Positions 13,801 through 27,200 of a stretch of 64,000 nt of DNA are shown here, piece after piece (the first letter of the stretch is position 1; each line of letters begins with the position of its first letter). The position numbers were made by a program, and so were the translations under genes. The DNA is taken from assembly GCF_037325665.1 (NCBI RefSeq), contig NC_090261.1:29750515-29814514 (forward strand). The letters run 5' to 3'. This stretch comes from Littorina saxatilis. Lineage: Eukaryota; Mollusca; Gastropoda; Littorinimorpha; Littorinidae. The notes beneath the pieces are model-generated. The model had not been told where the DNA came from. It searched no databases and worked only from the letters and a program-made list of their open reading frames with translations.

Positions 13801-16800
13801 TCAGCAGGTGGTGGGCCAGGTACATGCAGTTGTTGTGATGCAACGCTGTGAGTGGAAACCAGAACTGAGCATTTTGATACCGTGGGACACCCCTTTTAAG
13901 ATGGGGGTAAATTCACAGAGGCCATGAACAGACATTCTAAGAGAAAAAAGGTCTTAAAAGAGAGGAAGTTTTAAATTGGGGGGTCTTAAAAAGCACTGTA
14001 CCGACAAGGGGTAAAATCACACAATAACGCCTCAGGAAAAGCTGGATTCTGGAAACAGACATTGTCATTTTCCCCAAAACATAACTGAGATATCAGCGTA
14101 ATTTGTGACCTTACGTAAAAAAATAAAACACACACACATACAAATTCAACTTTTCGCCAATCCCATGTTCTTCCTGAAGAATCTCTAATTCTGTATCTAT
14201 TCTACTTCCAGCAGCCATTCTCACCTGTTAACTGCGGGAAGTTTGCAAGGCTGTGTGAGTGGTAGGTGGGAAAGACGCTGCAAAAAAGCTCAAAGATGTT
14301 TCGCACAGCGTAGAACATCTGTACTGCACATTGTGGAGAGCTGGTGGAGGCTTCATTCAACGTCAAGTACGCCAGATCCAGTAATTCTTGAACACAAACA
14401 CTGAAGAAAACAAAACAGGATGACAGCATGAGCACCTCACCATGATAGCTGAAACCAATTTATTGAAAAATGCATATATAAAACCTGTGTAAACCACTGG
14501 GGAAAAAAAAGAAGAAAACAATCCAGAGAAAGAGACTTCACATGAAACAAGAAACATTTAACCCTTACACTGGTGCAATTCTGTAACACATGTTACATAG
14601 CCACTGGTGAATTAACAGAGAGAAAAATAAAGAAAAACGGTCATATAGGTTTTCACATCCATGGGAGGTAATCGGAACCAACCAAACAGACTGAGCCAGT
14701 AGCGTGACATATGTCGTGACAACCAGGTGACAGTATACGTAAAGTAGCGCGACATATGTCGCGACAACCTGCCTAAGGGTTAATTCCATTTGAATCTGCC
14801 ACTGCTTTATAGAATGATTTTAACAATATTTATCCAGATACATAATTAAGAAAGCCATTGATATAATAATAAAGGAGCACAAGTTAAACTTATATATGTG
14901 CTCTGCTTTATAGAATCAACCCTTTCCTTTTAGTCTCCGAAATAGAACTAAGAAAATGCCCATTCGTGAGAAAACTCACATTGCTCTTCACCTTCAGTGC
15001 ACAAAACTAACCTGATTCTGCATGTTGGCATACGGAAAGTGGCGTTGCTCAGCAGAGGATCACTGGCAGCATCAATCTTTCTCTGTTTCTCCTTACTGGG
15101 GTTCCCTGATTTGTCCAAAGGAGGCAGTTCCCCTGGTGATGCATCTGATGAAATCTGTGAAAAGGAAAGTCCCGCTCACAGTCACAGTATAACTAAAGAA
15201 ACTATTACAAATTTCTTACTTCTGAATCATTCTTCTCCTCTCCTTGTTTTGTGAAGGCTAGCTGTTCTGCCAGGAATGAAAAGTAAAAAGCATTACTGCA
15301 CATAAGCAACATTGATCATACAGAATCCAATCTTCCATGCAAACATACACAAGTCGACTAAATTAACAAACACACACACACATAAATGCACACGACACAC
15401 ACTCTCTCCCTCCACCAAACCATGCAAACCCACCTGAACGGTATCATGAATATCAGTGGTCATCAAGCTCCGCGCTCGCTCCAAGATATCCTGACACTTC
15501 TTGTTGGCAAAGAGGACGTTCACATTCTGCACGTAGTCGAGCAATGTGCGAGACGAGTTGCTCACAAACCCCAGGGACACCAGTTTATCCTGGAACTTCT
15601 GTGTGACAGCCACAACCTCGTGGAAACTCTCCAGCTCTTTGTTGGTGCTGGGGATGGAGTGAGACAGACACTCCTTCACAACACCGTCCAGAACCTGAGA
15701 GAAAAGGAAACAAAGATAAAAAAAGCGGGTCAAAAAAGCAGAGTCCCACCTCCCTCACACATTTCCAGAAAGAAAAAGCTGACACAGCCTTTCAAAACTA
15801 AAATTTAAAACAAAATAAATAAATAAATATTGATGTCCGATAGTGGCCTACTGTCCATAGAGTGTTCAACAAATAAATGAATAAATGAATAAATGCTTAA
15901 ACTTAAAGACACAAATGAACAAATACAAATAAAAGACTTACAACATTTAAAAGCAATTTTTTCCAGGTCAAAGAACAATGTTACTGTTACTGCTACCACT
16001 AATAATAATAATAAAACATTATTTTTTAGCGCTGTTCACCGCCAAATGGCAGTCTCATGGCACTTTACATTAGACATTAAAATTCAACATTTTACATATA
16101 AAGAGTTTCCTCGTAAGAAATAACATACAAGCATTAAAATAAATTCATAGACAACAACCACTTATAGTTATATAAGATAGAAAAATTGTTTTTAAAAAGA
16201 TGAAAAATACGTGTTAGTCATAAATGCAGTCAGAACAAAGCAAACTCACTTTCTCTGCAATCTGGTCACCAAGCAACGACATCAAGGGGACCCTCTCGGT
16301 GTGACCTTCACCTCCACCCCTCCATTCAACTTCCACATGTAACAAACTATCGTTCAGAAGGTCAAGGATGTTTCCAATGATGGAAAATACGTCCACACAA
16401 TTGGGTTGCTTGCGTTCACTTTCTGCCTTTATCAGAACCTTTTTGCCCTGGCTCAAGGGCGTTTCTTTGACAGCAACTTTCGGCCATCGCAGAGCAAGGC
16501 TGAAGACATTCTGAACCAACTGACGGCCCAGGGTTTGAATCCTTCCATCCAGCTGACCCAAAGCCTCCAAAGCTGTCACCATCTGCAAAGTCAAAGAGCA
16601 ATGTATTAGTGCTACCGTGTACCTTTTGTTTTGAGAAAAAACATCTTAGTACAAACACAATATAGCAGAGTATGCTTAATATGACAGGTCTGCTAACATT
16701 AATATAGTAGAACCTCCCATTATAAGACCCTTTTTTTTCTCTCCAGATTTTCTTTTTATAACGTCTGTAAATTTACCTCCATTTAAAGACTCCATCCTTT

Positions 16801-19800
16801 CAAAGACCTACTTCTCTCTGATTTTTGGAGGTCGTAAAAGGTTGGGTTCCACTGTACAGTTGTGATGTGTACTGCAGCTAGCTGACATAATAAGACTTCT
16901 CATTCTTGCCTACTTTATTAAATCAAAAATTTTAGTAATAAATTTTCATTTGATTAATATACTTACCCAACTCACATATAGCAATTAACCCTAGTTCAGT
17001 GCTGGTAACGCTGTACGCGTCCCCTTGGTAACAAGGAAGGCGCCTCTAAAAAAAGAGTGACATGAGACCCGTAAGGGTGTCTAAGCCAGCCCGGAAACGA
17101 GACTGCCTTCCGTATGCGCGCGCATACACCGCCATATGCAATTCATTCTAAAGCGAAGCCCAACTCACTCCTTTTTTAGACCCAAACACCCACCACAGCG
17201 GGGAGGCGGGAGGGAATAAACGATGTGAGTTGGGTAAGTATATTAATCAAATGAAAATTTATTACTAAAATTTTTGATTAAATTACATATCTTACCCAAC
17301 TCACATATAGCAGATTGCTACTATAGGTGGCGGGTATATAGTGAAATCATGAAATTAGAACCTGTTCCAAGGCTACCATAACCGGTAACGCGGAACTGCC
17401 GTCCTGTCCCAAGACGTCTCTGAGGGAGAGGTTAATAAAAACCTCCTCAGACCGCCCGTAAGCCGACTCCAGTACTTCAGCCAAACGGCCCGACCAGAGG
17501 ACTGTCAAAGAGGAGGCCCAAGGCCTTGCCTCATACGGTGAGAGGCAAAACTGCCCTAACATCTCCAGACTGTGTTAATCACCAGGTAAGCACCTGTCTG
17601 ATCAAAGTGGAGACTCACTTGGTTAAATAAACTTTCGCAATATCCTTACACCTTGCTGTGCTAAGTGATATCATAAAAGCTTCAGATTTTCTGACCCAAT
17701 GCCGAGTCCGTGACAGGTACCTTCTGAGAGTCCTCACGGGACAAATAACCACATCAAGCTCCCCAGGAGCAAGAGTCCAGTGTAGCAGTCCATCTAGGTA
17801 AGGTTGACTTCAAAAAGTCATACCCCTACCAGAGTAGATAGACCTGTACCCACCCTAAAATAGTGTTTAACGTCATATCCAACCGTTCAAGGTTAAATCA
17901 AGACGGAGACGACAGATAAGGCAAATGGCCTTTAATTCAACGATCTAACAAGGTCCGTGAAAATCGAAATATTAAAAGAGCCAAACCTGACTCTAAAGGA
18001 GCCAAAATCTTGCTTCCTGAATTGAAAATACAATTGGAAGCTGGTTTTCCCCGTTTTCCGCATAAAAGCCTAGGTTGAATCACGATGGAGATGAAAGATA
18101 AGGCAAGTAACCTTTGATTCAATGATCTAACAAGATCCGTGCAAGTCGGAAAAAACTTCGAAACCCGAAAAGTTTTAATTGACTAAACGTGACTCTAAAG
18201 GAGCCACACCCTTGCTTTATGAATTGAAAATGCAACTCGAAGCTTGTTTTCCATTTTTGCTTAAATGCCAGAAAATTTCGAAGCAACCCAAAAGCCATAG
18301 ATCAGTTTTTCTTGAAAAAGATGTCCATATTCAAAATAGCCAGAAAGTATGCTTACTCCCACTTCTCACAGAAGCTACTAGAGTAAGCTTGGCCGTTTTC
18401 CGTGTAGATCCGCCAGGCTAGCCTTGAAACGGGTTAAAGCAACGCTGCACCAAGCCGTACCAAAGTGACAGAAATTACATAAAGTCTTAAAAATAAGACA
18501 TGAAAGAAAAACGGAAACCCAGAATAGGTGGATCGCCACCTGCATTACACGTAGAGAAGAGGAGTTCATTCCGTAAGAAATAAGCGCTTCGTACCAAGCC
18601 AGTCTAAGTGACAAGCGAACAAACACGCCAAAACCCCTATAAAGACTCTGAACCAAATCCAGAGTTGAGGCGGAAGCCCCTAAGTATCCCAAGGATATCC
18701 TTACAGAAGACATCCGTGTAACTGGAATGTGAGAAAGCAAAGACGCCTTCTTGCCAGCCTTAAGAGGTCTGGAACCAAGATAGCAAAGACCCGTACTGTG
18801 CGACCAACAGGTCGCCAAAACGATCTATGAGAAAGACCCTGTGAAAGCGAGGGTATAGAGCCAAAAGCTAAAGTAGATAACAGCCAGCTTGAAGCTTTTC
18901 GTTTGGAAACAAACAACAGCCAAGGCCTGCCTTGCGCTTCCCTTTTACCGTGAGCGTCTCTTTTGATAGATAAAAGCCCGCGTGCATAGAAGGGGTCTCA
19001 AAAAGAGACCTTTCAAACAAGAAAGAGAATAAAGCCTAGCCAAAAGAACAAAACTTTAAAGGCAGAGGCTTACCCTCAGGTAAAAAACCGGCAAAGTTAA
19101 CTCCTTTGTATCTGCGTCCTGTCAGACCACAAAGATATCCAGTTAGAACGTAACCACCCAGGCGAGAGTAAAAGCGCGTTTTGTTCAAACGAGCCCATCA
19201 TAAAAACCCGAAGCCACAAACTCCCCGAGCTAGGAGATCTTGATCTTACAGACACTTTCTCCTAGCTATCAAAATCCAGATGGATTTTAGCCAAACCCGA
19301 GGGCGGTTCCGTAGAACAAAAACAGAGAACCTAAGTTCTTAAGTTTGGAGTTAACCGAAGCCTACAGAAAGCGCTCCGCGAGTGACACGCTCTTAAGCGT
19401 AAGACACAAGCTAAAGCAACACCGCCGCAGGTATAAAGTCGAACGTTGTCTACACAGGTAGTGGTGACAAAGAAGACTCGCTTGTGAAAACTCCACAAGT
19501 ACAAAAAGACCCCGCCAGAGGATCTAAGAACTTAACACTCAAAGATTCTCCTCAGAAGGCTCAAATCAACTTCAAAATGCCGCGAACAGCGACACAGCTG
19601 AAGTATAAGCCTCCCCTCGTTCAAAAGCATCATAACAATCATCGAAATGATGAGAACCAGTCACCAATCCCGATAAGGCAATACTTGCCAAAAATCGGAA
19701 AAGTTTTGAAAAATTCAACACCGGAACTCCATGACCAAAACTCCATCCACCTGTCTCCTTCCAGCGGGAAAACTGGAAAAGGAAGTGGACACAGCCTGAA

Positions 19801-22800
19801 TAACAGCAAAGGAACCGCAGCGACGGAACCGACAGCCAAAGGCTGAAAGGTGCCGACTACCAACACCCCAGTGTTAACGGTAGAAGGCTATCCCATCCTG
19901 TACCGGAAGCCACAGCCACAAAAGCGGAAGCGAAACCGGCCGTGGATTAGTAAACATCAGAACCCACAGGTAGCACAAAAACACACCGGACGATCCCGTT
20001 GTCCTCAAACCATTTCAGCTGCGAGCACCACTGCACTTGCTAACATGAAACGGAACCTAAAATCAGGGCTCTTCAGTAATGCGTAAGCACCTTCATCTGA
20101 ACAGCCGTCAAGCACAACCGTGCAATCCGGAAGCTGACTCCCTGTTTGACTTAACTGTCCAACAAAGAACCAGCCCTAGCGTTCGCTACCTGCCCCCCGT
20201 TCCTGTCAAAACCTAAATGCCGTTTTCCACTGACCAGGCCACTGCGCTGGACAACTTAAACGACAAGTTAAGCTGGGTGTCATCCACCACCGTGGACACA
20301 CCCTCACAATCCTCTCCTTCCTACTTGGTTACAAAGTTAGGAAGGTGACCCCCAGAGAGACTTGCATGGTCAATCCAAGAATCACTCAGACCAACAACCT
20401 CCTGCCCCCAGGGCGGAAGCTTACGTTGCCCAGCCACGAAAATGCGTGCCACATTCCTCCTGCGAACGTACACCACTTTCACCGGAGAACCCGGCTACAC
20501 GCGGCCAATTGCCAACTCCAGGGCAATGGACAACAAATCCAGGAAGCTGAAGAGAACATCCTGTTCCTCCGAACTTCCAGAAGTCGGAACCAGATAGAGG
20601 TGGAGTAAGTTACCCCTTTGTTCTCAACCACCCCTTCCGGTCAAAACTTAAATGCCGTTTTCCGCCGCCCACGTCACTGCGCTGGACAACTTGAACGGCA
20701 AGTTAAGCTGGGTGTCGTCCATCCCCGTGGACGCACTCGTTATCCTTTCCTTCATGCTCGCAATGGCAATCAGGAAGGTGACCCCCGGAAAGACGCTCCC
20801 GGCCAAGCCGTTCGCGGTCGATCCCAGAATCACCAACTTCCACAATACCTAAATGCCGTTTTCCGCTGCCCACGTCACTGCGCTGGACAACTTGAACGGC
20901 AAGTAAGCTGGGAGTCGTCCACCACCGTGGACGCACCCTCGTTAACCTCTCCTTCATGCTCGCAATCGCAATCAGGAAGGTGACACCCAGAAAGACACTC
21001 CTGGTCGATCCAAGCACCACCTAGTTTCGCACACAGTGCCTAAATGCCGTTTTCCGCTGCCCACGTCACTGCGCTGGACAACTTGAACGGCAAGTAAGCT
21101 GGGAGTCGTCCACCACCGTGGACGCACCCTCGTTAACCTCTCCTTCATGCTCGCAATCGCAATCAGGAAGGTGACACCCAGAAAGACACTCCTGGTCGAT
21201 CCAAGCACCACCTAGCTTTGCACACAGTAAACCAGTCGTCTTGCACTACCATGCAATCCGAAAGCTGACTCCCGTACTGACACCATTGTCTAGCAGAGAA
21301 CCAGCTTTACTGTCTACCCCCCGCCCAGAGGGCGGGGTCGGAAGCCACACACACTCGCCCCCGTCCCCAGACTGAGCAGAGTGCAGTGGAACTTCCTTAC
21401 GTGTACCAGGGCTCTTACTCCCCACTGAAAGGCCGCCAAAGCGGGTTGAGTCAGCCGAGAGATAAGAACTTTCGCCCGGCCGCCATGCGCCTGAGGCTAC
21501 TCGCTCCTGACCACGTGCCGAGTTTTGGCCGGAGAACCCGGTTACTAACTCAGCAGACATACCTTGTGTACGAGACGGAACGCCGGAATGCGAACCCAAA
21601 AGCGGACACGGCACAATCTCCTCATCCTGAGAGGCATGCACCTCCGCTCTCGTGACTGTAGTGGCAGGAGACGAGCGAACGCTGGCAAGCGAAGAGACGC
21701 CAGCCACACCTGAGGGAAGAGAACGAAGCTCCGCTCTCGTCGAAGTAATCTCGGCCGCTAAAGTAGACACCTGCGAACTAAGAGATAACAACAAAGCAGC
21801 AACATCAGCGGATGCCAACCCCGGCACCACAGGGGGAGAATCCCCCTTAGCAGGTTCATTCACGTGAGCGGTCTTGTCAACCGGCTTAGCCGACAACTGT
21901 CTACCCCCAGCGGGCAAATCAACAAACACATCAAAAGATTTTTGCAAGAGTATCTTCACCAGAAACGGATTGTTTAGTCTTCCTAGAAGATTCTTTAGAA
22001 GAAGTGGGCGCAGCAGCTACCTTTTAGGCGTACACCTCTTCTTGGCATTGTCGGCCATGACACAACAAAGACTCACGAAAAAATTTTGAAAAAATTTTGC
22101 AAGTCCAAAAAGCGGCCAACAACGCTGCCAAAATCAAGAATAAACAAGAACGACCTCACCTCAACAGCAGTAGAGAAGTCCAGATGCAAGAAGATACCAA
22201 GAGGAACAACAAAGTCAAAAGACTAAGTCAAAACGGCTGAAACAGCCGGAGCGTACATCAAATGCGACCAGTCTCACTGGCGCTGAGCTTTGGAATGAAT
22301 TGCATATGGCGGTGTATGCGCGCGCATACGGAAGGCAGTCTCGTTTCCGGGCTGGCTTAGACACCCTTACGGGTCTCATGTCACTCTTTTTTTAGAGGCG
22401 CCTTCCTTGTTACCAAGGGGACGCGTACAGCGTTACCAGCACTGAACTAGGGTTAATTGCTATATGTGAGTTGGGTAAGATATGTAATTTAATTTATTGT
22501 TTATGGTGTAATTTACATGTGCTTCCACTTCCCAGTCACAATGCCAGGAAGTCTGTTTCCTGTTTTGTCAGGGCGGTGCGGACCACAAACAACCTCATTT
22601 TAGAGTGGCTTCTTTCACGAAAATAAAAAATAAATGAATCCCTGCGCTTAGAACTGTACCCACGGAATACGCGCGATATAAGCCTCATATTGATTGATTG
22701 ATTGATATTGATTGAAAAGACAGTGGGTTTTTTTCCTACATGGTTAACTTTAATAACGCCACAGCCTTGGCAACACTACAAAATCAAGCCTATCTTACTT

Positions 22801-23329
22801 CTTTCAGTGCCTGCTGTTCTGACGAACTGTCACTCTTGGGAAGCTTCAGCTCCCACTGTTTGGCTTCCTCTTCCGGGGCAGTTGGGTCCCTCTTTTCAGA
22901 ACGCACTGACGGTGCATCCAGACAGGTCCAGGAGACTGTTTCCTTCCAGGTGTCGCTCAGGTCTTGTATCAGCTTCTGCTTCAAGACTTCTGTTTGTATT
23001 CGTACTGCCACTAGAATTTTGACCTGGAATAAGGACTAGAAGATTAGCAGCTGTCTTAAGATTCATGAAGATGAAGTTTGTTCACTGAGTTGGCTGAACA
23101 TGACCAATCCTACCTTGCTTCCATGAAAGTTGTCAAAGTTTTACTAAGCTGCTCATTGTCAGGATATCTGTCAACAGGTAAAGTAACTTGTCTTTACAAG
23201 GACTGCGCACAAATGCATTTGCAAAAAAACATGTTCTCCACGACAACATAAAAATCAGGCAAAAAAAAAAAAATTGTCTGTTTAGGGTAACAGGACCAAA
23301 AAAAGTAGGGTCGGTAGGTAGGTAGGTTT

Positions 23330-23364
<35 letters not shown>

Positions 23365-23791
23365 GCTATGTTGGCTGAACATTCACTTCTTATATTTGAT
23401 GAATACATGTTTCAAAACTAACGTATAAATAAAACAGAGAGAAAGGGAGAGAAAGAGAGAGAGAGAAAGAGAGATTCTACAGTGTATGTTCAAATTCATT
23501 TATAAACTAAAATAAGTTCACAAATACATCCACACAAAAAATTGTCATCTAACTTTAATTGTTAATAATCTCATTGTAGCCAGCAAACTGCTCAAACTCT
23601 TCAGGAATAGGAAGCACGCCGTGAACTTTGTTGGCTCTGTCGTTGATGGTGAGATGGTGAGAGGTGGCATACCACAGGGCGTTGGTCAGAACCTGTCAAA
23701 ACAGATAAAAAAATTGTTTGAGGATGAAGAATAAGGACACAACGCCCATTGTTTGCAAGACTTTCGGATTTTTGGCATCTGTTGATTTGTG

Positions 23792-23885
<94 letters not shown>

Positions 23886-24200
23886 TTCAATTTTAACTGC
23901 ATCCAATAGCATCAAAATTACGTCAAATGTCATTGAAAAAAGCACTCAGAGACACAGACACACACAAACAGACACACAAACATACACAAGAAACCCAAGA
24001 ACAAAACAACACTGACACTGTTTGAAACAAAGTTGGAGTACCTGTGTAAAATAAGCTCCTTCTTGGTCAGCTGTAACTTGTGGAAAATCTGCTCCCTTTG
24101 CTGCCAGGTAGTTCAGGACATCATCATACAGCTCGTCCTTCCGATTCAGTCCAGAGGTCTTCCCACAGCTGCAATTCAAATTCAAAAAGAATCTATTTAA

Positions 24201-24277
<77 letters not shown>

Positions 24278-27200
24278 TCTACAAATTGGACCTTGTTGCA
24301 GAGTGTATGGAAAGTTGTCAGTTAATTGTTGTGGCATTTTTTTTAAAACATATGTTACTTTAATGTACTTGTACAGTGTGGTGGAACAGTGCTGTATATT
24401 ATTTTTTCATGGGGATGAAATGATGACTGTTATACATTTTTGTGGTTGATTTGTCCCTTTTTGTTGGTGTAGGTGAGTGTTCCTTTATTTTCTGCACTGA
24501 AAGGAAGCAACTCGATGTTTACAACAACAACAACAAAACAAAACAAAAAATGCTTGGTTTCTATTAAAATTGGTAGCCTTGTCATCTGTGCATGTTTGTT
24601 TGAATGAATAAATAATGTCTATGTCTTTCAGTCATAATGTCTAATTAATACAAATTCTACGTTTAATGTGAGAAAGTGAAAGTTAAAAATAAAATTGGAA
24701 AACTCACTGACCTTTCTGCTTTCGGTTTGGGTAGCGATCGTGCTTTTGCAGAGCCCATCAGCACTTGAAAAGCGTTTGCCGGTTGTGAAACTGATGGCAT
24801 TTCGGTCGCTTCCACATCAGCATCGACAATTTGGCTGCACTTGAAGTGAAGTGACTTGATATTGAAGGATTTTAACTCGCCAAGCGAAAGGCCCCAGTCC
24901 AGTTCAAAGCCGTTCTCACCAGAAAGAGATTCCGATCCCAAACACTGAACCTCGTAACCCTTAAGAAGGTCGGAATGAATGTCTTCGTAGATGTAGTGAA
25001 GTGTTGTTGATGTTGGGTATCTACTTATTAATTTCGTTTGTTCAAGATGGTCACACTTTTGAAAAACAATTGCATAACAGGTGCCGGCTTTGGCACTCGC
25101 CGCACTGATTTCGCGATGCGTAGCCATTTTTTTTCACTTCTGTGATGACAAGGGAGGCTAATCTTAATGCTTGGTTACTTCCAGTATGGCGCGCGACGCT
25201 CACTTTCGTTCCTAATGAAACGCCAAATGTCTCTTTTTAGCATTTTTACCTCTTTTTTTTCTTTTTTTTTTTTAATCAAAAAAAAGTTTTTGGGTCGGCG
25301 CCAAATCGATAGGGTCGGTCGGGTTACCCTAAACAGACAATTTTTTTTTTTTGGCCTCATCAAGCTCAACAGGATTGGTACAAAAAGCATGTGCACGACT
25401 ATAAATAAAGCATTTCTAATCTCAGAACAACCACACACACAACCCCCACCCGCTAACCCTAAGTAACACCCCTCCAGCTCCCCCCACACACACACCCCAC
25501 CTCTTCTTGTCTTTCACATGTGGGCTTTTTAAAGGCCTCCATTAACATCAGCAGGGATGATGAGGCTTCAGAGTATTTTCCATTGCTGGTTGCCGTGGCG
25601 ATGTTCTCCATCAGCTGCTGAGCCTTGCTTAGCTTGTCAAGGACACTCATCACCATGGTCACCTGTTCCAGCTGCCGTGACAATGACTGGAATTCCCCGG
25701 TTGAAATGTTTAGCTGTCCTTTGATCTGAAAATAATATCAAGCAGATGAAGAGATGGAAGTGCTAAAGACTGGAAAATAATACTATATTTGCAGAACCTT
25801 GTTTTTGTATCAGTGACAGACTAACACTGCTTCAGTTTTCACGGGATTTTGTAAACCATTGACTACAAATGTTTGCTGGAATTAATGCTTCAAACAGCCT
25901 CAACCTAGATCTTTACTTCTATTTAAATTCAAAAGCCATGAGCATGAACAAGACTTGACTTATTAACGCGGTGACTACATGTATGTATAGGTTACAACAC
26001 GAGTGGTTTTTTATATGGCTTGTATTTCAGTCAAGACCCAGCGGATGAATATCATCGGGAGACACGAGCCTTTGGCGAGTGGCTCTCGATTGATATTCCC
26101 GCTGGGTCTTGACTGAAATACAAGCCATATAAAAAACCACGAGTGTTGTAATCTGTATATCCCATTCTACCATCAAACACAAAGTGTAGACTACTAGCGG
26201 CACTTTTGCGATCTGTGGAGTGTGAAACAGTGTTTTCAGCGAGACATGGCCTTTTTGCAACCTTAAACTAAGTGACCGTCGCTGAAAAAATAAAACGAAT
26301 GAGTGCATCTATAAGTACGCGGTAACACTACTTTCAGACCGTTTAAAAGCGTTAAGTAAAGGTTCATAAGTTGCAAGAAAGTAATGAAGTCGTATAGAAA
26401 TCCATTTAGTTGAAGCGCACAATTCTTTTGCGTTTCAGGTCGGCGGAACGGGGAAACCGGTTTGGCCCCCATTTGGCTTACTCGACTCGATTCAGAATCG
26501 ATTCCACGTTGTTTTTTTCGAACGCATTATTATACAATTAGTCTTATTGACAGAGAAGCAAATTTTAGGGAACACATATGTAGATTTAACCATTTGCTCC
26601 CTATTTGAAATGTATCTACATGATAAACTGTTTTGCGAGTGTGTTTGCATGAACCTAAACTGGTATTGATGCGATGAAAACAGGACCCAAGTCTGTCACC
26701 GCCGCTTGATTGCATTTTGAAAGAATATGACTGGATTACGGAAAAATACACACATGTTAAGTTCTTAGATACCTTCATCGCCAATGTGGACTTACTGCAG
26801 AGCCAGGCAAAAGAGTAGACTTGCTCGCAAAACACGTGAAACAGCTGATGATAGCGAAGCCCAACCGTGCCAGGTAAGGACGGTCTGACAGATTCTCAAA
26901 AGTCGTCTGCTAACGAAGCAAGGGGAGGGTACTCGTGTTTTTGTTTTGGTTCGCTAGCATCTGGTTATCTTGTAAGTTGAATGTTCGTTTTTTCCCACCT
27001 GCATTGCTTTCATAATGAAAGAAACGTTTGCTTATTGCATCTCATACATCAGATCAGTTCTGAGATTCATTTTTGCGTGCAACTGATATGGTTTTCTGAG
27101 CCGTGCAATACGATTTTGGAACTTCATACAAATGTGTCACATTGTTCGGCGCGAGGTCAAAGGTCGGGAGCAAAGTAGTTCTTCGCCCAAATCGGAATCT

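Larger units (their letters stand above)
16921..22493 (-). mobile_element. second DIRS-type element, broken and non-autonomous
   Basis: The element is 5.57 kb long in reverse orientation, inside ZW10 intron 4 and on the same strand as ZW10. Its terminal repeats (16921 to about 17150, and about 22290 to 22493) are inverted copies of each other and clearly related to those of the element at 3903-9645. An internal complementary region lies near 17245-17310. The interior keeps recombinase-like and Gag-like remnants, but I find no reverse transcriptase. Many breaks (well over ten) are present in the coding remnants. The near-identical arms suggest recent insertion despite the worn interior. Confidence 0.9.
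23260..25352 (-). mobile_element. inverted-repeat-bracketed unit of about 2.1 kb carrying a spliced gene
   Basis: On the left, A(12-13) is followed by TTGTCTGTTTAGGGTAAC (23260-23293). Its reverse complement, GTTACCCTAAACAGACAA followed by T(12), lies at 25321-25352. The match is exact over the core and the homopolymer. Both ends are followed inward by GGTCGG-type motifs. The flanks read GGC before the left end and GGC after the right end, a possible 3-bp target duplication. The unit fills most of ZW10 intron 3 and contains the complete three-exon gene at 23555-25127. No transposase is recognised, so the family is unknown. Confidence 0.6.
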
